Part shown: one piece after another, positions 1 to 9,790 of the stretch
Numbering within the stretch: position 1 is the first letter of the stretch
How the letters are laid out: each line of letters begins with the position of its first letter
NCBI RefSeq assembly: GCF_022878925.1
Contig: NZ_CP084626.1
Span: 682,001-746,000, forward strand
DNA: 64,000 bases
From: Caballeronia sp. TF1N1
Lineage (GTDB): Bacteria > Pseudomonadota > Gammaproteobacteria > Burkholderiales > Burkholderiaceae
Direction: 5' to 3'
The notes under the pieces: generated by a model
The model's input: only the letters and a program-made list of their open reading frames with translations
The model's database searches: none
What the model was told of the DNA's origin: nothing
Translations under genes and position numbers: made by a program

Positions 1-314
<314 letters not shown>

Positions 315-1214
315 TTAAGCGGGAGAGTACGCGAGTCTCACGTAAATGGGCGCAAAAGGCTCGGCCTGAGTGATTTCGATCAGCGATTCGCGCGACAACT
401 CCAGCATGGCGATGAAGTTCACCACGACCACCGGTACGCCGCGCGTGGGATCGAATAGCTCGGAGAACTCCATGAAGCGCGCATGCTGCAGGCGCCGCAG
501 GATTACGCTCATATGCTCGCGCACCGAGAGTTCTTCCCGCGAAATCCGGTGATGCTGAACGAGCTTCGCGCGCTTGATGACATCGGCCCAGGCGGAGCGC
601 AGGTCGTTCATGTCGACGTCGGGGAAGCGTTGCGTCGACGCCTGCTCGATATAGACGTCCGCGCGCAGGAAGTCGCGGCCGAGTTGCGGCAACTGGTCGA
701 TACGTTGCGCGGCGAGCTTCATCTGCTCGTATTCCAGCAAGCGGCGCACGAGTTCGGCGCGCGGGTCTTCGGCGTCCTCGCCGGTGTCGGCCTTCTTGAC
801 CGGCAGCAGCATGCGCGACTTGATCTCGATGAGCATGGCCGCCATCAGCAGATATTCCGACGCGAGTTCGAGATTCGACTCGCGAATCTGATCGACATAG
901 CCGAGATATTGCGCGGTGACATCCGCCATCGGAATGTCGAGCACGTTGAAATTTTGCTTGCGGATGAGGTAGAGCAGCAGGTCGAGCGGGCCTTCGAACG
1001 CTTCGAGAAAGATTTCGAGCGCGTCCGGCGGAATGTATAGATCCGTTGGCAGCTTCCAGAGCGGCTCGCCGTAGAGATGCGCGAAAGCGACGCCGTCGAT
1101 GGTGTCGGGCGTCGAGTCGGTCGCAGGCTTGGCGAGCGCGGCGGCCCGTTCATCTCGCGAGTCGTCCGGGGCCTGACGGCGGGGCGACTGCGGCTCGCGG
1201 CCGGCTGTACTCAC
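315..1214 (-). CDS. scpA: Segregation and condensation protein A
   Basis: ScpA is the kleisin subunit that bridges SMC heads and binds ScpB in the bacterial condensin. The 299-residue product has a variable, charged N-terminus of about 60 residues and then the family hallmark LEAFEGPLDLLLYLIRKQ. A helical region containing ASEYLLMAAMLIEIKSRMLLP follows, and the protein ends with a C-terminal winged-helix segment (VVNFIAMLELSR). The GTG start is chosen because it lies 2 nt after the stop of the upstream DUF3460 gene, which suggests translational coupling. The reading frame stays open far upstream (to 1676), but that part has the look of high-GC noise and overlaps the DUF3460 gene. Family assignment is firm; the exact start is inferred. 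Confidence 0.93.
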   Translation of the reverse strand: MSTAGREPQSPRRQAPDDSRDERAAALAKPATDSTPDTIDGVAFAHLYGEPLWKLPTDLYIPPDALEIFLEAFEGPLDLLLYLIRKQNFNVLDIPMADVTAQYLGYVDQIRESNLELASEYLLMAAMLIEIKSRMLLPVKKADTGEDAEDPRAELVRRLLEYEQMKLAAQRIDQLPQLGRDFLRADVYIEQASTQRFPDVDMNDLRSAWADVIKRAKLVQHHRISREELSVREHMSVILRRLQHARFMEFSELFDPTRGVPVVVVNFIAMLELSRESLIEITQAEPFAPIYVRLAYSPA

Positions 1215-1216
1215 GT

Positions 1217-1402
1217 TCAGAAGTTCTGGTAGTAGACGTATGGCGTCTGGTTCACGCGCGCCTTTTGCTGGCGTTCGCGTTCGTCGAGGTCGACCGGCTG
1301 CTTGTCCCACAGGAGCGCGCGGCCGCGACGCTGTTCGTCTTCGAGCGTCGGCTTCTGGCTTTTCAACTGATTGATGAACTGGGTGATGTCCGACTGGTAC
1401 AT
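1217..1402 (-). CDS. Small DUF3460 family protein
   Basis: A 61-residue acidic/basic protein (MYQSDITQFINQLKSQKP... ending PYVYYQNF) that matches what is known of the betaproteobacterial DUF3460 family. Function is unknown. No signal peptide or membrane segment is visible; it looks like a soluble helical protein with many charged residues. It sits directly upstream of scpA with its stop 2 nt before the scpA GTG, an arrangement typical of Burkholderiaceae, so it is probably the first gene of a DUF3460-scpA-panC unit. Confidence 0.85.
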   Translation of the reverse strand: MYQSDITQFINQLKSQKPTLEDEQRRGRALLWDKQPVDLDERERQQKARVNQTPYVYYQNF

Positions 1403-1869
1403 GATCGGTTTTCCGTTGGCTCGATGCGGTGAATAGGGACGACGCGCCCGGCAGCCTTTGCTGGCGCCGATGCCGCGCGGCACTGGGTTCGATCTCCAGG
1501 ATTTTACAGCAAGCGTGAAGCGGTAACGCATGGGACTTGGGGCTGCCACGTAAGCGATTATTGGAACCCGCGGAACCCCGCGAGCGTCTGACCGTCCAAA
1601 ACCGCACGACAGCGCGCCCGGCAGCGGTCCGCGGACGGCACGCGGCAAACCACACCGCCGCAAGCCGCCGTTGCACATCCGTGCTCGGTTCCCATGCGAA
1701 GCTGTGGTGAAATAGCGCCTGCGCGCCGTGACCGGCTCATCGCATTGCAGCCGCGCGTTCGAGGTTCATCTTTCAGTCTCATTCATCCAGATGCCGGAGG
1801 TCACGTTTGGCGGGGCGTTCGTTTGATCCGCTGCGCGCGTTGCGCGCCTGTCCGCCGAAACGGCCGCAC
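1403..1869. other. Divergent intergenic region between DUF3460 gene and tamA
   Basis: 467 nt between the minus-strand DUF3460 gene and plus-strand tamA. It must carry both promoters, but no clear -35/-10 pair stands out. Short open frames are present but have no ribosome site and no recognisable product. A TTG at 1807 is in frame with tamA but would add an untypical leader ahead of the signal peptide. Confidence 0.5.
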
Positions 1870-3636
1870 ATGGCGACGTCCACGTCGCCCGGAATGAAGC
1901 GCTTGCCGGCTGCCCTGCGCAGCTTCGTGGCATGTGCGCTCCTGGCGGCCGCTTGGCCTGCGTTCGCCAAGTACGACATCGACATCGATGCGCCGCGCAG
2001 CGTCAAGAAGCTGCTGAAGGACCATCTCGATCTGTCGCGCTTCGCCAAGCGCGACGACGTCAGCGACGACCAGTTCCAGTTCCTCGTCACCGCCGCGCCG
2101 AAGGACGTGCGCGACCTCGTCGCGACCGAAGGCTATTTCACGCCGGTCGTGCGCACCGACGTGACGACCGATGGCGACAAGCGCAAGGTGACCGTCAGCG
2201 TCGATCCAGGTCCGCAAACGAAGATCGCCTCCGTGCAACTGCATTTCACGGGCGCGGTGACGACCGAAGACCGCAATCAGGAGAACGCCGCGCGTTTCGC
2301 GTTTTCAGTGAACGAAGGCGATCCGTTCTCGCAAGGCGCGTGGGACGACGCCAAGAACGCCGCGTTGCGCGCGCTCCAGTCGCGGCGCTATCTCGGCGCG
2401 AAAATCGTGCGCTCGCAGGCGCGCATCAATCCGCGCGCGCACCTCGCCGATCTCTCCGTGACCTTCGACAGCGGTCCGACCTTCACATTCGGCAAGCTCG
2501 ATATCAGCGGCACGAAGCGCTATCCGGAAAAGATCATCGACAACGTGAACCCGATTCATCCGGGCGAAATCTACGACGTCTCGCGCGTGAACGAACTGCA
2601 ACGCCAGGTGCAGAACACGCCGTATTACGCGAGCGTAGCCATCGACGCGGACAACGACGTCAACAAGCCGCTCGAAACGCCGGTGCATCTGAAGGTGAGC
2701 GAGTATCCGTACAACAGCATTCGCTACGGTGTGGGTTATGCGACCGATACCGGCTTTCACGTGCAGGGCGCCTACAGCTATCTGAATACGTTCAACGCGG
2801 CCTATCCGTTCACCATTTCCGGCCGGCTCGATCAGACGCAGCAGTACGGCCGCGTGCAACTCGCGATGCCGCCCGATTCGCGCGGCTGGGTCAACGCGGT
2901 GTTCGGCTCCTACACCATAACCGACGTATCGAGCACGAAGATTTATAGCGGACGCGTGGGTGTGCAGCGCTCGCGTTCGACGCAGAACATCGACACGACG
3001 TATTCGCTCGCTTTCTACGACGACCGCATCACGCAGAACGAGCCGAATCCGTCGACGGCGCGCGCGCTCGTGCCCGCGTGGACGTGGGTGCGCCGCGATG
3101 TCGACGATCCGCTGTTCCCGCGTCGCGGCAACATCATTCGCGCGGAAGCAAGCTTCGCGGTGAAAGGCTTGATGACCGATCAGACCTTTGCGCGTCTCTA
3201 CACCAACGCGCTGCAGTATCTGCCGATCACGAAGAACGATCTCTTCGTGTTTCGCGCGGAATTCGGCGGCGTGTTCACGAGCGGGCCGTCGAGCGGCGTG
3301 CCGGCGTCCCTGCTGTTTCGCGCGGGCGGCGCGAATTCGGTGCGCGGTTATAGCTATCTGAGTATCGGCAACAATGTGGCGGGATCGATCTTGCCGACCA
3401 AGTACATGGTGACGGGCAGCAGCGAGTATCAGCACTGGTTCACGCACGATTGGGGCGGCGCGGTGTTCTTCGACATCGGTACCGCGACGGATACCTGGAG
3501 CGAGCGCGTCTTCCAGCCGGGCGTGGGCGTCGGCGCGCGCTGGCGCAGTCCGGTCGGGCCGGTCAACGTGGACGTGGCCTACGGGCTCAAGAACAAGAGC
3601 ATCAAGCCGTATCTGACGCTCGGCATTGCGTTCTGA
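1870..3636 (+). CDS. tamA: TamA, outer membrane Omp85-family translocation and assembly protein
   Basis: TamA is the outer membrane half of the TAM complex that assists insertion of autotransporters and other beta-barrel proteins. The 588-residue product (E. coli TamA is 577) has a signal peptide (MKRLPAALRSF... cut near AFA) and an N-terminal POTRA region to about residue 270, containing GPTFTFGKLDISGTKRYP. A C-terminal 16-strand Omp85 barrel follows, with the typical FRAGGANSVRGYSY loop, and the protein ends in YLTLGIAF with a terminal Phe. Start 1870 (MATSTSPG...) or 1894 (MKRLPAAL) are both possible; neither has a strong ribosome site. tamB follows after 15 nt on the same strand, the classical tamAB pair. 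Confidence 0.93.
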   Translation: MATSTSPGMKRLPAALRSFVACALLAAAWPAFAKYDIDIDAPRSVKKLLKDHLDLSRFAKRDDVSDDQFQFLVTAAPKDVRDLVATEGYFTPVVRTDVTTDGDKRKVTVSVDPGPQTKIASVQLHFTGAVTTEDRNQENAARFAFSVNEGDPFSQGAWDDAKNAALRALQSRRYLGAKIVRSQARINPRAHLADLSVTFDSGPTFTFGKLDISGTKRYPEKIIDNVNPIHPGEIYDVSRVNELQRQVQNTPYYASVAIDADNDVNKPLETPVHLKVSEYPYNSIRYGVGYATDTGFHVQGAYSYLNTFNAAYPFTISGRLDQTQQYGRVQLAMPPDSRGWVNAVFGSYTITDVSSTKIYSGRVGVQRSRSTQNIDTTYSLAFYDDRITQNEPNPSTARALVPAWTWVRRDVDDPLFPRRGNIIRAEASFAVKGLMTDQTFARLYTNALQYLPITKNDLFVFRAEFGGVFTSGPSSGVPASLLFRAGGANSVRGYSYLSIGNNVAGSILPTKYMVTGSSEYQHWFTHDWGGAVFFDIGTATDTWSERVFQPGVGVGARWRSPVGPVNVDVAYGLKNKSIKPYLTLGIAF

Positions 3637-3651
3637 ACGGGCGCACGAGCG

Positions 3652-6600
3652 ATGGTGGATATCAAGGGCATGACGGAATCGAGCGCACAAGGAAGCAAGG
3701 ACGAGCCGCGTTGGGATGAGGCGGGCGGCGTCGTTGCGTCCGATGCTGACGCGGGCGGCGGCAATAACGGCGGCAGCGGCGGTTCCGGCGACGATAAAAA
3801 GCCGCGCCGCGGCGGCTTCAGGCGTTTCATGCGCTGGTTGGGCGTGCTCGCACTGGTCATCGTTCTGATCGTCGTGCTTGCCATCGGCACCGTGTTGTTC
3901 GTGCTCAACACCGAGCGCGGCACGCGTTACGCGTGGCAGGCGGCGACATCGCTGCTCAAGGGTCAGCTGACCGGCAAGCTCGATGGCGGCGCTATCGCCA
4001 CCGGCGTGAGTCTGCGCGATGTCCACTGGAAGAGTCCCGACGGCAAGGGCACGGACATAGCGGTCGACAGCGTTTCGGGACGCTGGGCGCTCACGCGCGA
4101 GCCGCTGCGCTTTACCATCGATTATCTGCATGTCGGCACCATCGACGCGCGCATCGCGCCTTCGCAAGAAAAGTCGACGAAAACGGAATTGCCGAAGGAT
4201 TTGCGCCTGCCGATCCAGCTTGCCATCCGCGACCTGAGCGTGGAAAAGCTGCGGTTGCATCAGGGTGCGACGACCACCGAATTCTCGCGCCTGCTCTTTA
4301 ACGGCGGCAGCGACGGGCAGCATCATCAGGCGACGGTGCAGCGGCTCGACACGCCGTTCGGCGCGGTGACGGCATCCGCGAAACTCGACGGCGGCGCGCG
4401 TCCGTTCCCGCTTTCCGGCGATGCCGGCTACACCGGCAAGCTAAACGGCGAAGCGGTGCAGGTGGGCGCGCGGTTATCGGGCTCGCTGGAAGACCTCATT
4501 GCCGATATCGACGCCAGCGGCATGAAGCTCAACGGCCGTGCGCATGTCGAAGCGCTGCCGTTCGGCGACGTGCCGCTCAAGCTTGCCATCGTCAATGTCG
4601 ATCACGTCAATCCGCAGGCGTTCAGCCCGGGCGCGCCGTTCGCCGACCTCGCCGTGAGCGCCGAAGTGAAGCCGGTCGAGAACGCGCCGGGCTTCGTGGT
4701 GAGCGGGCCGGTGTCGATCGTCAACGCGAAGCCAGGCGCCATCGACAAAAAGCTGCTGCCGCTCATCGACGCGCACGCCAACGTGCGGCTCGATGCCTCC
4801 GCGCAAAGCATCACCGATCTCAACGTGCGTCTCGTGAAAGACGCGACCGTGACGGGTGGCGGCTCGCTCAAGGGCGGCGACGGCAAGTTCGACCTCAAGG
4901 TGGCGAAGCTCGACCTCAACGCAATCGAAGCGAGCGTGCGTCCGACCGATTTCTCCGGGCCGATCAGCGTCGTGCTCGCGGGCGATACGCAAACCATCGC
5001 CGCCGACCTGAACGATCCGAAAGCGGCGATCCGCGCGCAAGCCAAGGTGAAGCTCGACCCGAAGCAGACCGCGCTCGACGAAGTCAAGCTGACCGTCGGC
5101 AAGGGTCGCGTCGAAGCGAACGGTGTGCTCAAGAAAGATACGAATTCGAGCTATGACCTGAAGGCGAAATTCATCGACTTCAATCCGCTTCTGCTCACGC
5201 AGCAGTTGCTTCAGCCGAAGCCCGCGCCCGTCAGGAAAGGCACGCAGAAGAAGCCCGCCGCGCCCGCGCGCGCGATCGAGGCGCGCGTGAACGGCACGCT
5301 GGCCGCATCCGGCAGACTCGCGCCCGAACTCACCACCAAGGCGACCTTCAAACTCGCCGACAGCATGTACGACAACTTGCCGCTCACCGGCGAAGGCACG
5401 GTGCAACTGGCGGGCATGCGGCTCTTGCCAAGCGCGGCCAAGTTGTCTGTCGCGGGCAACGATGTCGATCTGAACGGCAGTTTCGGCGCGCCCGGCGACC
5501 GGCTGCGTTTTCGCGTCGATGCGCCGCAACTCGAGCGCCTCGGCTTCGGTCTCGCGGGGACGGTGAAGGCGGACGGCGATCTGACCGGCTCGATTGCGCA
5601 TCCGAACGTGGCGGCGAATTATCAGGCCGATGGCGTCGTGTTCGGCGCGAACCGCGTCGGTCATGCGGAAGGTCGCGCGGACATTCGCGATGGCTCGAAC
5701 GGCGCGCTCGTCTTCACGCTGAAAGCGCGCGATGCGAGCACCTCGGGCATCGAAGTCGCCACGCTCGATGCGAACCTCAACGGCACACGCATGCATCACA
5801 CGCTCGACGTGACCGCGACCGGCAAGGTTCAGGGGCAGCCGGTGAATCTCGCGCTCGGCGCGAACGGCAAGTTCACCGATGCCGCCGACGGCCCGCATTG
5901 GGACGGCACGATCACGAAGCTCACCAACAAGGGCACGCCGTCGGTCAATCTCGAACAGCCGCTCACCGTGAGCTACGGTCCGGCCAGGCTCGTGCTCGGC
6001 GCGACGCGGCTCGTCGCGGAAGGCGCGGCGCTCAATCTCAAGTCGTTCGCGCTCGATCACGGCCGCATCCAGTCGGCCGGAACGTTGACGAATCTCTCGG
6101 TGCCGCGGCTTCTGGCCGTGCGTCAGGAAATGACGGGCGAGGAGCCACCGATCCGCACCGACCTCGTCTTCGATGGCGACTGGAACTTCTCGCTCGGCGC
6201 CACGGCGACCGGCTATGCGCAGCTCAAGCGCCGCAGCGGCGATGTGACCGTGGAAGGCACCCGTGGCGTCTCGGCGCTCGGCATCAACGACATCTCGGCG
6301 CGCGCCGATTTCTCCAACGGCAATACGCTCAACGCGACGCTGCGCGCGCAGGCGACGCGCATCGGCGTGATCGATGCCAACGCGCACACGCCGCTCGCCA
6401 ATCGCGACGGCATGCTGACCGTGGTCGACGAAGCGCCGCTCTCCGGCGCGATCAACGCGAATATCCCCGAACTGCGCACCACCGGCGGGCTGCTCGGCCC
6501 GAGCTATCTGCTGGGCGGCAAGCTTGCGCTCAAGTTGAGCATCGCGGGGATCGTCGCCAAGCCGAATCTGTCGGGGTCGCTGACGGGCGACAATCTTTCG

Positions 6601-7842
6601 GCGACGGTCGTCGATCAGGGCGTTCAGTTGAAGGACGGCATCATTCGCATTGCGCTGTCGGAGAATCTGGTGGACTTCCAGCAGGTGGAGTTCCACGGCG
6701 CGAGCGGCACGTTGCGCGCGACGGGCAAGGTGCGGCTCGATCAGGCACAGCCGGACCTCACTGCGAGCATCATCGCGGACAAGCTGGAACTGTTCGCTTC
6801 GCCCGACCGGCAATTGTCGCTTTCGGGCAGCGCGAGTATCGCGAACGCGGGATTGCAGGGCGGCATGGCGATCAACGGCAAGTTCACCGTCGATCACGCG
6901 CTGTTCGACTTGCCGGAATCCGGCGCGCCATCGCTCGGCGACGACGTGGTCATCGAACGTCCCGATGGCACCATCAAGGGCGAAAACACGACGAAGCAGA
7001 CGGTGGCCGCAGCGGAAAAACCGGTTGGACCGTTCACGCCGCGCGCGAATATCGACATCGACCTGGGGCAGCGCTTTCGCTTCAAGGGCGCCGGCGCGGA
7101 TCTCGGGCTTGCCGGCGTCATCAGCGTGACGAGCGCGCCGAACATGCCGCTGCGCGCGGTCGGCAATGTGCGCGTGACGACGCCGGGTTCGAGTTACACG
7201 GCGTTCGGGCGCAAGCTCAACATCGAGAACGGCTTCTTCACGTTCAACGGACCGGTGGCGAACCCCGGCATCAATGTCCTCGCGATGCGGCGCAATCAGG
7301 AAGTCGAGGCGGGCGTGCAGGTGACGGGCACGGTGCAGGCGCCCGTGGCCAAACTCATTTCCGAACCGAGCGTGCCTGACAACGAAAAGCTCTCGTGGCT
7401 CTTGTTCGGTCATGGCACGGATCAGGGCAATAACGTCGGCCAGCAGAGCGCAATGACGAGCGCACTCGCGTTGCTCGGCAGCACGGGCGGCAAGCGTATT
7501 GCGCAGACCTTCGGGCTGGATGAATTCACCATCGGTTCGAGCGAAGTGGGCCTGACCGATCCGCAAGTGGTGATGATCGCCAAGGCCATCAACGAGCGGC
7601 TGGTGATTGGTTACGAGCAGGGTCTGCAATCGGCCAGCAACGCGATCAAGGCGACACTGAGCCTGTCGCGATTCTGGTCGGTGACGGCGTATGGCGGGAC
7701 GTTCCAGGGCGTCGATCTGTCTTACACACGGCGCTTCAATTCGTGGATGCGGCTCTTTTCGTCGACGACGCCCACGCGGTCGGAGCGGGCGGCGGCTTCG
7801 TCGGCCGCGGCGGCATCCGAGGTGGAGTCGACCACGGAGTAG
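3652..7842 (+). CDS. tamB: TamB, inner-membrane-anchored translocation and assembly protein (DUF490)
   Basis: A 1396-residue AsmA-like protein that spans the periplasm as a long hydrophobic beta groove. It partners TamA and is implicated in barrel assembly and phospholipid transport to the outer membrane. Visible order: a Gly/Asn/Ser-rich cytoplasmic stretch (about residues 1-55), one transmembrane helix (LALVIVLIVVLAIGTVLFVL, about 66-85), a long repetitive beta region, and the C-terminal TamB domain. That domain contains GSSYTAFGRKLNIENGFFTF and PDNEKLSWLLFGHGTD and ends with an amphipathic strand segment and a Ser/Ala-rich tail. Start 3652 gives 15 nt spacing from tamA; an internal ATG at 3670 is an alternative. 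A terminator follows the stop. Confidence 0.95.
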   Translation: MVDIKGMTESSAQGSKDEPRWDEAGGVVASDADAGGGNNGGSGGSGDDKKPRRGGFRRFMRWLGVLALVIVLIVVLAIGTVLFVLNTERGTRYAWQAATSLLKGQLTGKLDGGAIATGVSLRDVHWKSPDGKGTDIAVDSVSGRWALTREPLRFTIDYLHVGTIDARIAPSQEKSTKTELPKDLRLPIQLAIRDLSVEKLRLHQGATTTEFSRLLFNGGSDGQHHQATVQRLDTPFGAVTASAKLDGGARPFPLSGDAGYTGKLNGEAVQVGARLSGSLEDLIADIDASGMKLNGRAHVEALPFGDVPLKLAIVNVDHVNPQAFSPGAPFADLAVSAEVKPVENAPGFVVSGPVSIVNAKPGAIDKKLLPLIDAHANVRLDASAQSITDLNVRLVKDATVTGGGSLKGGDGKFDLKVAKLDLNAIEASVRPTDFSGPISVVLAGDTQTIAADLNDPKAAIRAQAKVKLDPKQTALDEVKLTVGKGRVEANGVLKKDTNSSYDLKAKFIDFNPLLLTQQLLQPKPAPVRKGTQKKPAAPARAIEARVNGTLAASGRLAPELTTKATFKLADSMYDNLPLTGEGTVQLAGMRLLPSAAKLSVAGNDVDLNGSFGAPGDRLRFRVDAPQLERLGFGLAGTVKADGDLTGSIAHPNVAANYQADGVVFGANRVGHAEGRADIRDGSNGALVFTLKARDASTSGIEVATLDANLNGTRMHHTLDVTATGKVQGQPVNLALGANGKFTDAADGPHWDGTITKLTNKGTPSVNLEQPLTVSYGPARLVLGATRLVAEGAALNLKSFALDHGRIQSAGTLTNLSVPRLLAVRQEMTGEEPPIRTDLVFDGDWNFSLGATATGYAQLKRRSGDVTVEGTRGVSALGINDISARADFSNGNTLNATLRAQATRIGVIDANAHTPLANRDGMLTVVDEAPLSGAINANIPELRTTGGLLGPSYLLGGKLALKLSIAGIVAKPNLSGSLTGDNLSATVVDQGVQLKDGIIRIALSENLVDFQQVEFHGASGTLRATGKVRLDQAQPDLTASIIADKLELFASPDRQLSLSGSASIANAGLQGGMAINGKFTVDHALFDLPESGAPSLGDDVVIERPDGTIKGENTTKQTVAAAEKPVGPFTPRANIDIDLGQRFRFKGAGADLGLAGVISVTSAPNMPLRAVGNVRVTTPGSSYTAFGRKLNIENGFFTFNGPVANPGINVLAMRRNQEVEAGVQVTGTVQAPVAKLISEPSVPDNEKLSWLLFGHGTDQGNNVGQQSAMTSALALLGSTGGKRIAQTFGLDEFTIGSSEVGLTDPQVVMIAKAINERLVIGYEQGLQSASNAIKATLSLSRFWSVTAYGGTFQGVDLSYTRRFNSWMRLFSSTTPTRSERAAASSAAAASEVESTTE

Positions 7843-8196
7843 ATCGCTTTGAAGACGTAAGGGGCCAGGGGCTTGCGAGTCGATCGCATGCCCCTTTTTG
7901 TTTTTACGCCGCGCCCGTAACCGATGTCTTTCTCTGGTCCCGAGACCTGCCTCCGATCTGAGTCGTTCTCAAGGTGCGCAAAAACCCGCAAGAACATTCT
8001 CAATATGGATGCGCTACATCAACGATTTATGTAGGAAGTTTGTGGTTTTAAGCGTGTTCCTAATCGTTCGCATGGCCCGAGTCAGCATACTCAGCCTTTC
8101 GTCAGGAAGCGAGTATGAATATCTTGTTCACGACGCGACCTGACGAATTTTCAAATCGGGCTCAGTCACTCAGGTGACGACTAAGGAATACTTATT
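7843..8196. other. Upstream region of first fimbrial operon
   Basis: 354 nt holding the tamB terminator and then a comparatively A+T-rich stretch (about 7990-8190) before the major pilin ATG. The leader just upstream of the gene contains TAAGGA, a usable ribosome site about 11 nt from the start. No invertible repeat or recombinase gene flanks it, so there is no sign of fim-type phase switching. Promoter boxes cannot be assigned with confidence. Confidence 0.5.
7867..7905 (+). terminator. Rho-independent terminator after tamB
   Basis: AGGGGC (7867-7872) pairs with GCCCCT (7890-7895), with an inner GCGA/TCGC pairing, and is followed by a run of T residues to 7905. It ends the tamAB unit. Confidence 0.7.
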
Positions 8197-8745
8197 ATGA
8201 AGAAGATCATTCTTCCGCTGGTCGCGGTGTCCATGTCTCTGGCAGGCGCTGCCGCGCACGCCGCACCGGCAGGTAACGGTGGCACGCTGACCATCAACGG
8301 AGAGCTGACGGCCAACACGTGCACGGTAAGCGGCAATGCCCAGGGCAACAACTTCACCGTGACGCTGCCGGCGCTTGCCGCAGCGGAACTGACGGACGCC
8401 GGCTCTTCCGCGGGCGCCACCGGTTTCAACATTGTGCTGTCCAACTGCACGCCGGCTACGGGCAACGTGCACACGTTCTGGGAATACGGCGCGAACACGC
8501 TGGCCGACGGCAACCTGAAGAACAACGGCACGGCGACCAACGTGGAAGTCCAGTTGCTGGACTACAACGGCTCGGGGCAAGCCATCGACGTGAGCAAGGC
8601 CGACGGCGCGCAGCAGTCGCAAGACGTTGCGATCACGAGCGGCAGCGCAAGCCTGCAATACGCAGCGCAGTACAACTCGCCAATGGGCGCCGCGACCGCG
8701 GGCACGGTGACGAGCCAGGTGACCTACTCGATGGTCTATCAGTAA
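8197..8745 (+). CDS. Type 1 fimbrial major subunit (FimA-like)
   Basis: A 182-residue secreted pilin. Its signal peptide is MKKIILPLVAVSMSLAGAAAHA. The mature form starts with a donor-strand-like segment (GGTLTINGELTANTCTV), and the conserved Cys pair falls in NTCTV and LSNCTP, expected to form the subunit disulfide. The C-terminal SQVTYSMVYQ shows the pilin beta-zipper with penultimate Tyr. As the first and best-led gene of the operon it is probably the main shaft subunit. It is followed by a hairpin and then chaperone, usher, minor pilin and tip adhesin genes on the same strand. Confidence 0.88.
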   Translation: MKKIILPLVAVSMSLAGAAAHAAPAGNGGTLTINGELTANTCTVSGNAQGNNFTVTLPALAAAELTDAGSSAGATGFNIVLSNCTPATGNVHTFWEYGANTLADGNLKNNGTATNVEVQLLDYNGSGQAIDVSKADGAQQSQDVAITSGSASLQYAAQYNSPMGAATAGTVTSQVTYSMVYQ

Positions 8746-8762
8746 GTCGATTCGCGAACGAG

Positions 8763-8785
8763 GACGCCCTCGCGGCGTCTTCGTT
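8763..8785 (+). terminator. Hairpin after major pilin gene (possible attenuator)
   Basis: GACGCC (8763-8768), loop CTCGC, GGCGTC (8774-8779), followed by TTCGTTT. The T run is short. In fimbrial operons a leaky hairpin here would raise major pilin over chaperone and usher; that role is inferred. Confidence 0.5.
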
Positions 8786-8845
8786 TAACCCTCGCACGGC
8801 GCGCGGGGTCGAGTCATCGCGTCACCGCAAATTTTGTTGAATGTC

Positions 8846-9589
8846 ATGAGTCTCCGAAAAGTCGTTTTTAGCGCAGTGACAGCGGGTGTGCTCGCTCTCG
8901 TTGCGATCCTGCCGTTCGCAGCCAATGCGTCCGTCGTCGTCGCGGGCACGCGCGTGGTGTACAACGCCACGGATAGCGAGGTGACGCTTAAGCTGTCCAA
9001 CGCGGGAAAATCGCCGGCCCTGACGCAGGTGTGGCTCGACAAGGGCGATCCCAAGGTCGATCCGGCTCAGATCGATCTCCCGTTCGTGCTCACGCCGCCG
9101 TTTGCGCGTATCGATCCGGGCAAGGCGCAGACCGTCCGTATCGCGTATACCGGCGAAGCGCTGCCGAAAGATCGCGAAACCCTGCTCTGGTTCAACATGC
9201 TGGAAGTGCCGCCGAAGCCAACCGAAGCTCAGGCCGGCGCGAACTACGTCCAGCTCGCATTCCGCTCGCGCCTGAAGTTTTTCTTTCGCCCGCAAGGTTT
9301 GCCGGGCAGCGCCGACGACGCACCGGGCAAGCTCACATGGCGGCTGTCGTCGCAAGGCGGCAAGTCCGCGCTCGTGGTTTCGAATCCGACGCCTTATCAC
9401 GTGACGATCATCGACGCTCATGTGGGCGAAGGCGAACATGCCGCCCGATTCGATGAAGGCGGCATGGTGCCGCCGGGTGGCGAGCTCACGCTGCCACTGT
9501 CCGGTAAGACGACCGCGAACGGCCAGGTCTCGTTCACGACCCTGAACGACTACGGCGGTCCCACGAAGCACGAGGCAGCGATCCACTGA
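8846..9589 (+). CDS. Periplasmic fimbrial chaperone (PapD/FimC family)
   Basis: A 247-residue chaperone that caps pilin subunits in the periplasm and delivers them to the usher. It has a signal peptide (MSLRKVVFSAVTAGVLALVA... cut near ANA), then an N-terminal immunoglobulin-like domain with GTRVVYNATDSEVTLKLSN, the alternating hydrophobic G1 strand near ANYVQLAFRSRLKFFFRP, and a C-terminal domain ending GGPTKHEAAIH. The signature LLWFNMLEVPPKP matches the family's WLNxLEIPPxP. An upstream TTG at 8834 is in frame, but the ATG at 8846 gives a clean signal peptide. It follows the major pilin by 100 nt. Confidence 0.9.
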   Translation: MSLRKVVFSAVTAGVLALVAILPFAANASVVVAGTRVVYNATDSEVTLKLSNAGKSPALTQVWLDKGDPKVDPAQIDLPFVLTPPFARIDPGKAQTVRIAYTGEALPKDRETLLWFNMLEVPPKPTEAQAGANYVQLAFRSRLKFFFRPQGLPGSADDAPGKLTWRLSSQGGKSALVVSNPTPYHVTIIDAHVGEGEHAARFDEGGMVPPGGELTLPLSGKTTANGQVSFTTLNDYGGPTKHEAAIH

Positions 9590-9790
9590 GACGCGCTGCA
9601 TGCGGGCTATCTGACCGATTCACGAGCGACGCGAAGGATGTCGATTCCTTCGCCATCGGTCGGCCACACGCCGGGCGCGAATAGCCTGGCGTTCACGTAC
9701 ACCAAGACTTAATCGTCGCGAGGCAGCGAGCCCCGGATGCCGATGTTTCCCATCGGTGGGGAGCGGTGTTGCCCGCGAATCCGGCTCGAT
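9590..9790. other. Chaperone-usher spacer with inverted repeat
   Basis: 201 nt with no gene. It contains a perfect 8-bp inverted repeat, GCGAAGGA (9631-9638) and TCCTTCGC (9646-9653), with a 7-nt loop. There is no T run on the coding strand, so it is more likely an RNA processing or pausing element than a terminator. Confidence 0.45.

Noticed and set aside
4474..7629. A 1051-codon open frame antisense to tamB
   Set aside because: Arg/His/Ala/Glu-rich composition typical of a high-GC shadow frame, no domain recognised, and tamB on the other strand is fully supported.
7990..8190. Possible invertible fimbrial promoter switch
   Set aside because: No pair of inverted repeats and no recombinase gene nearby; simple upstream region more likely.
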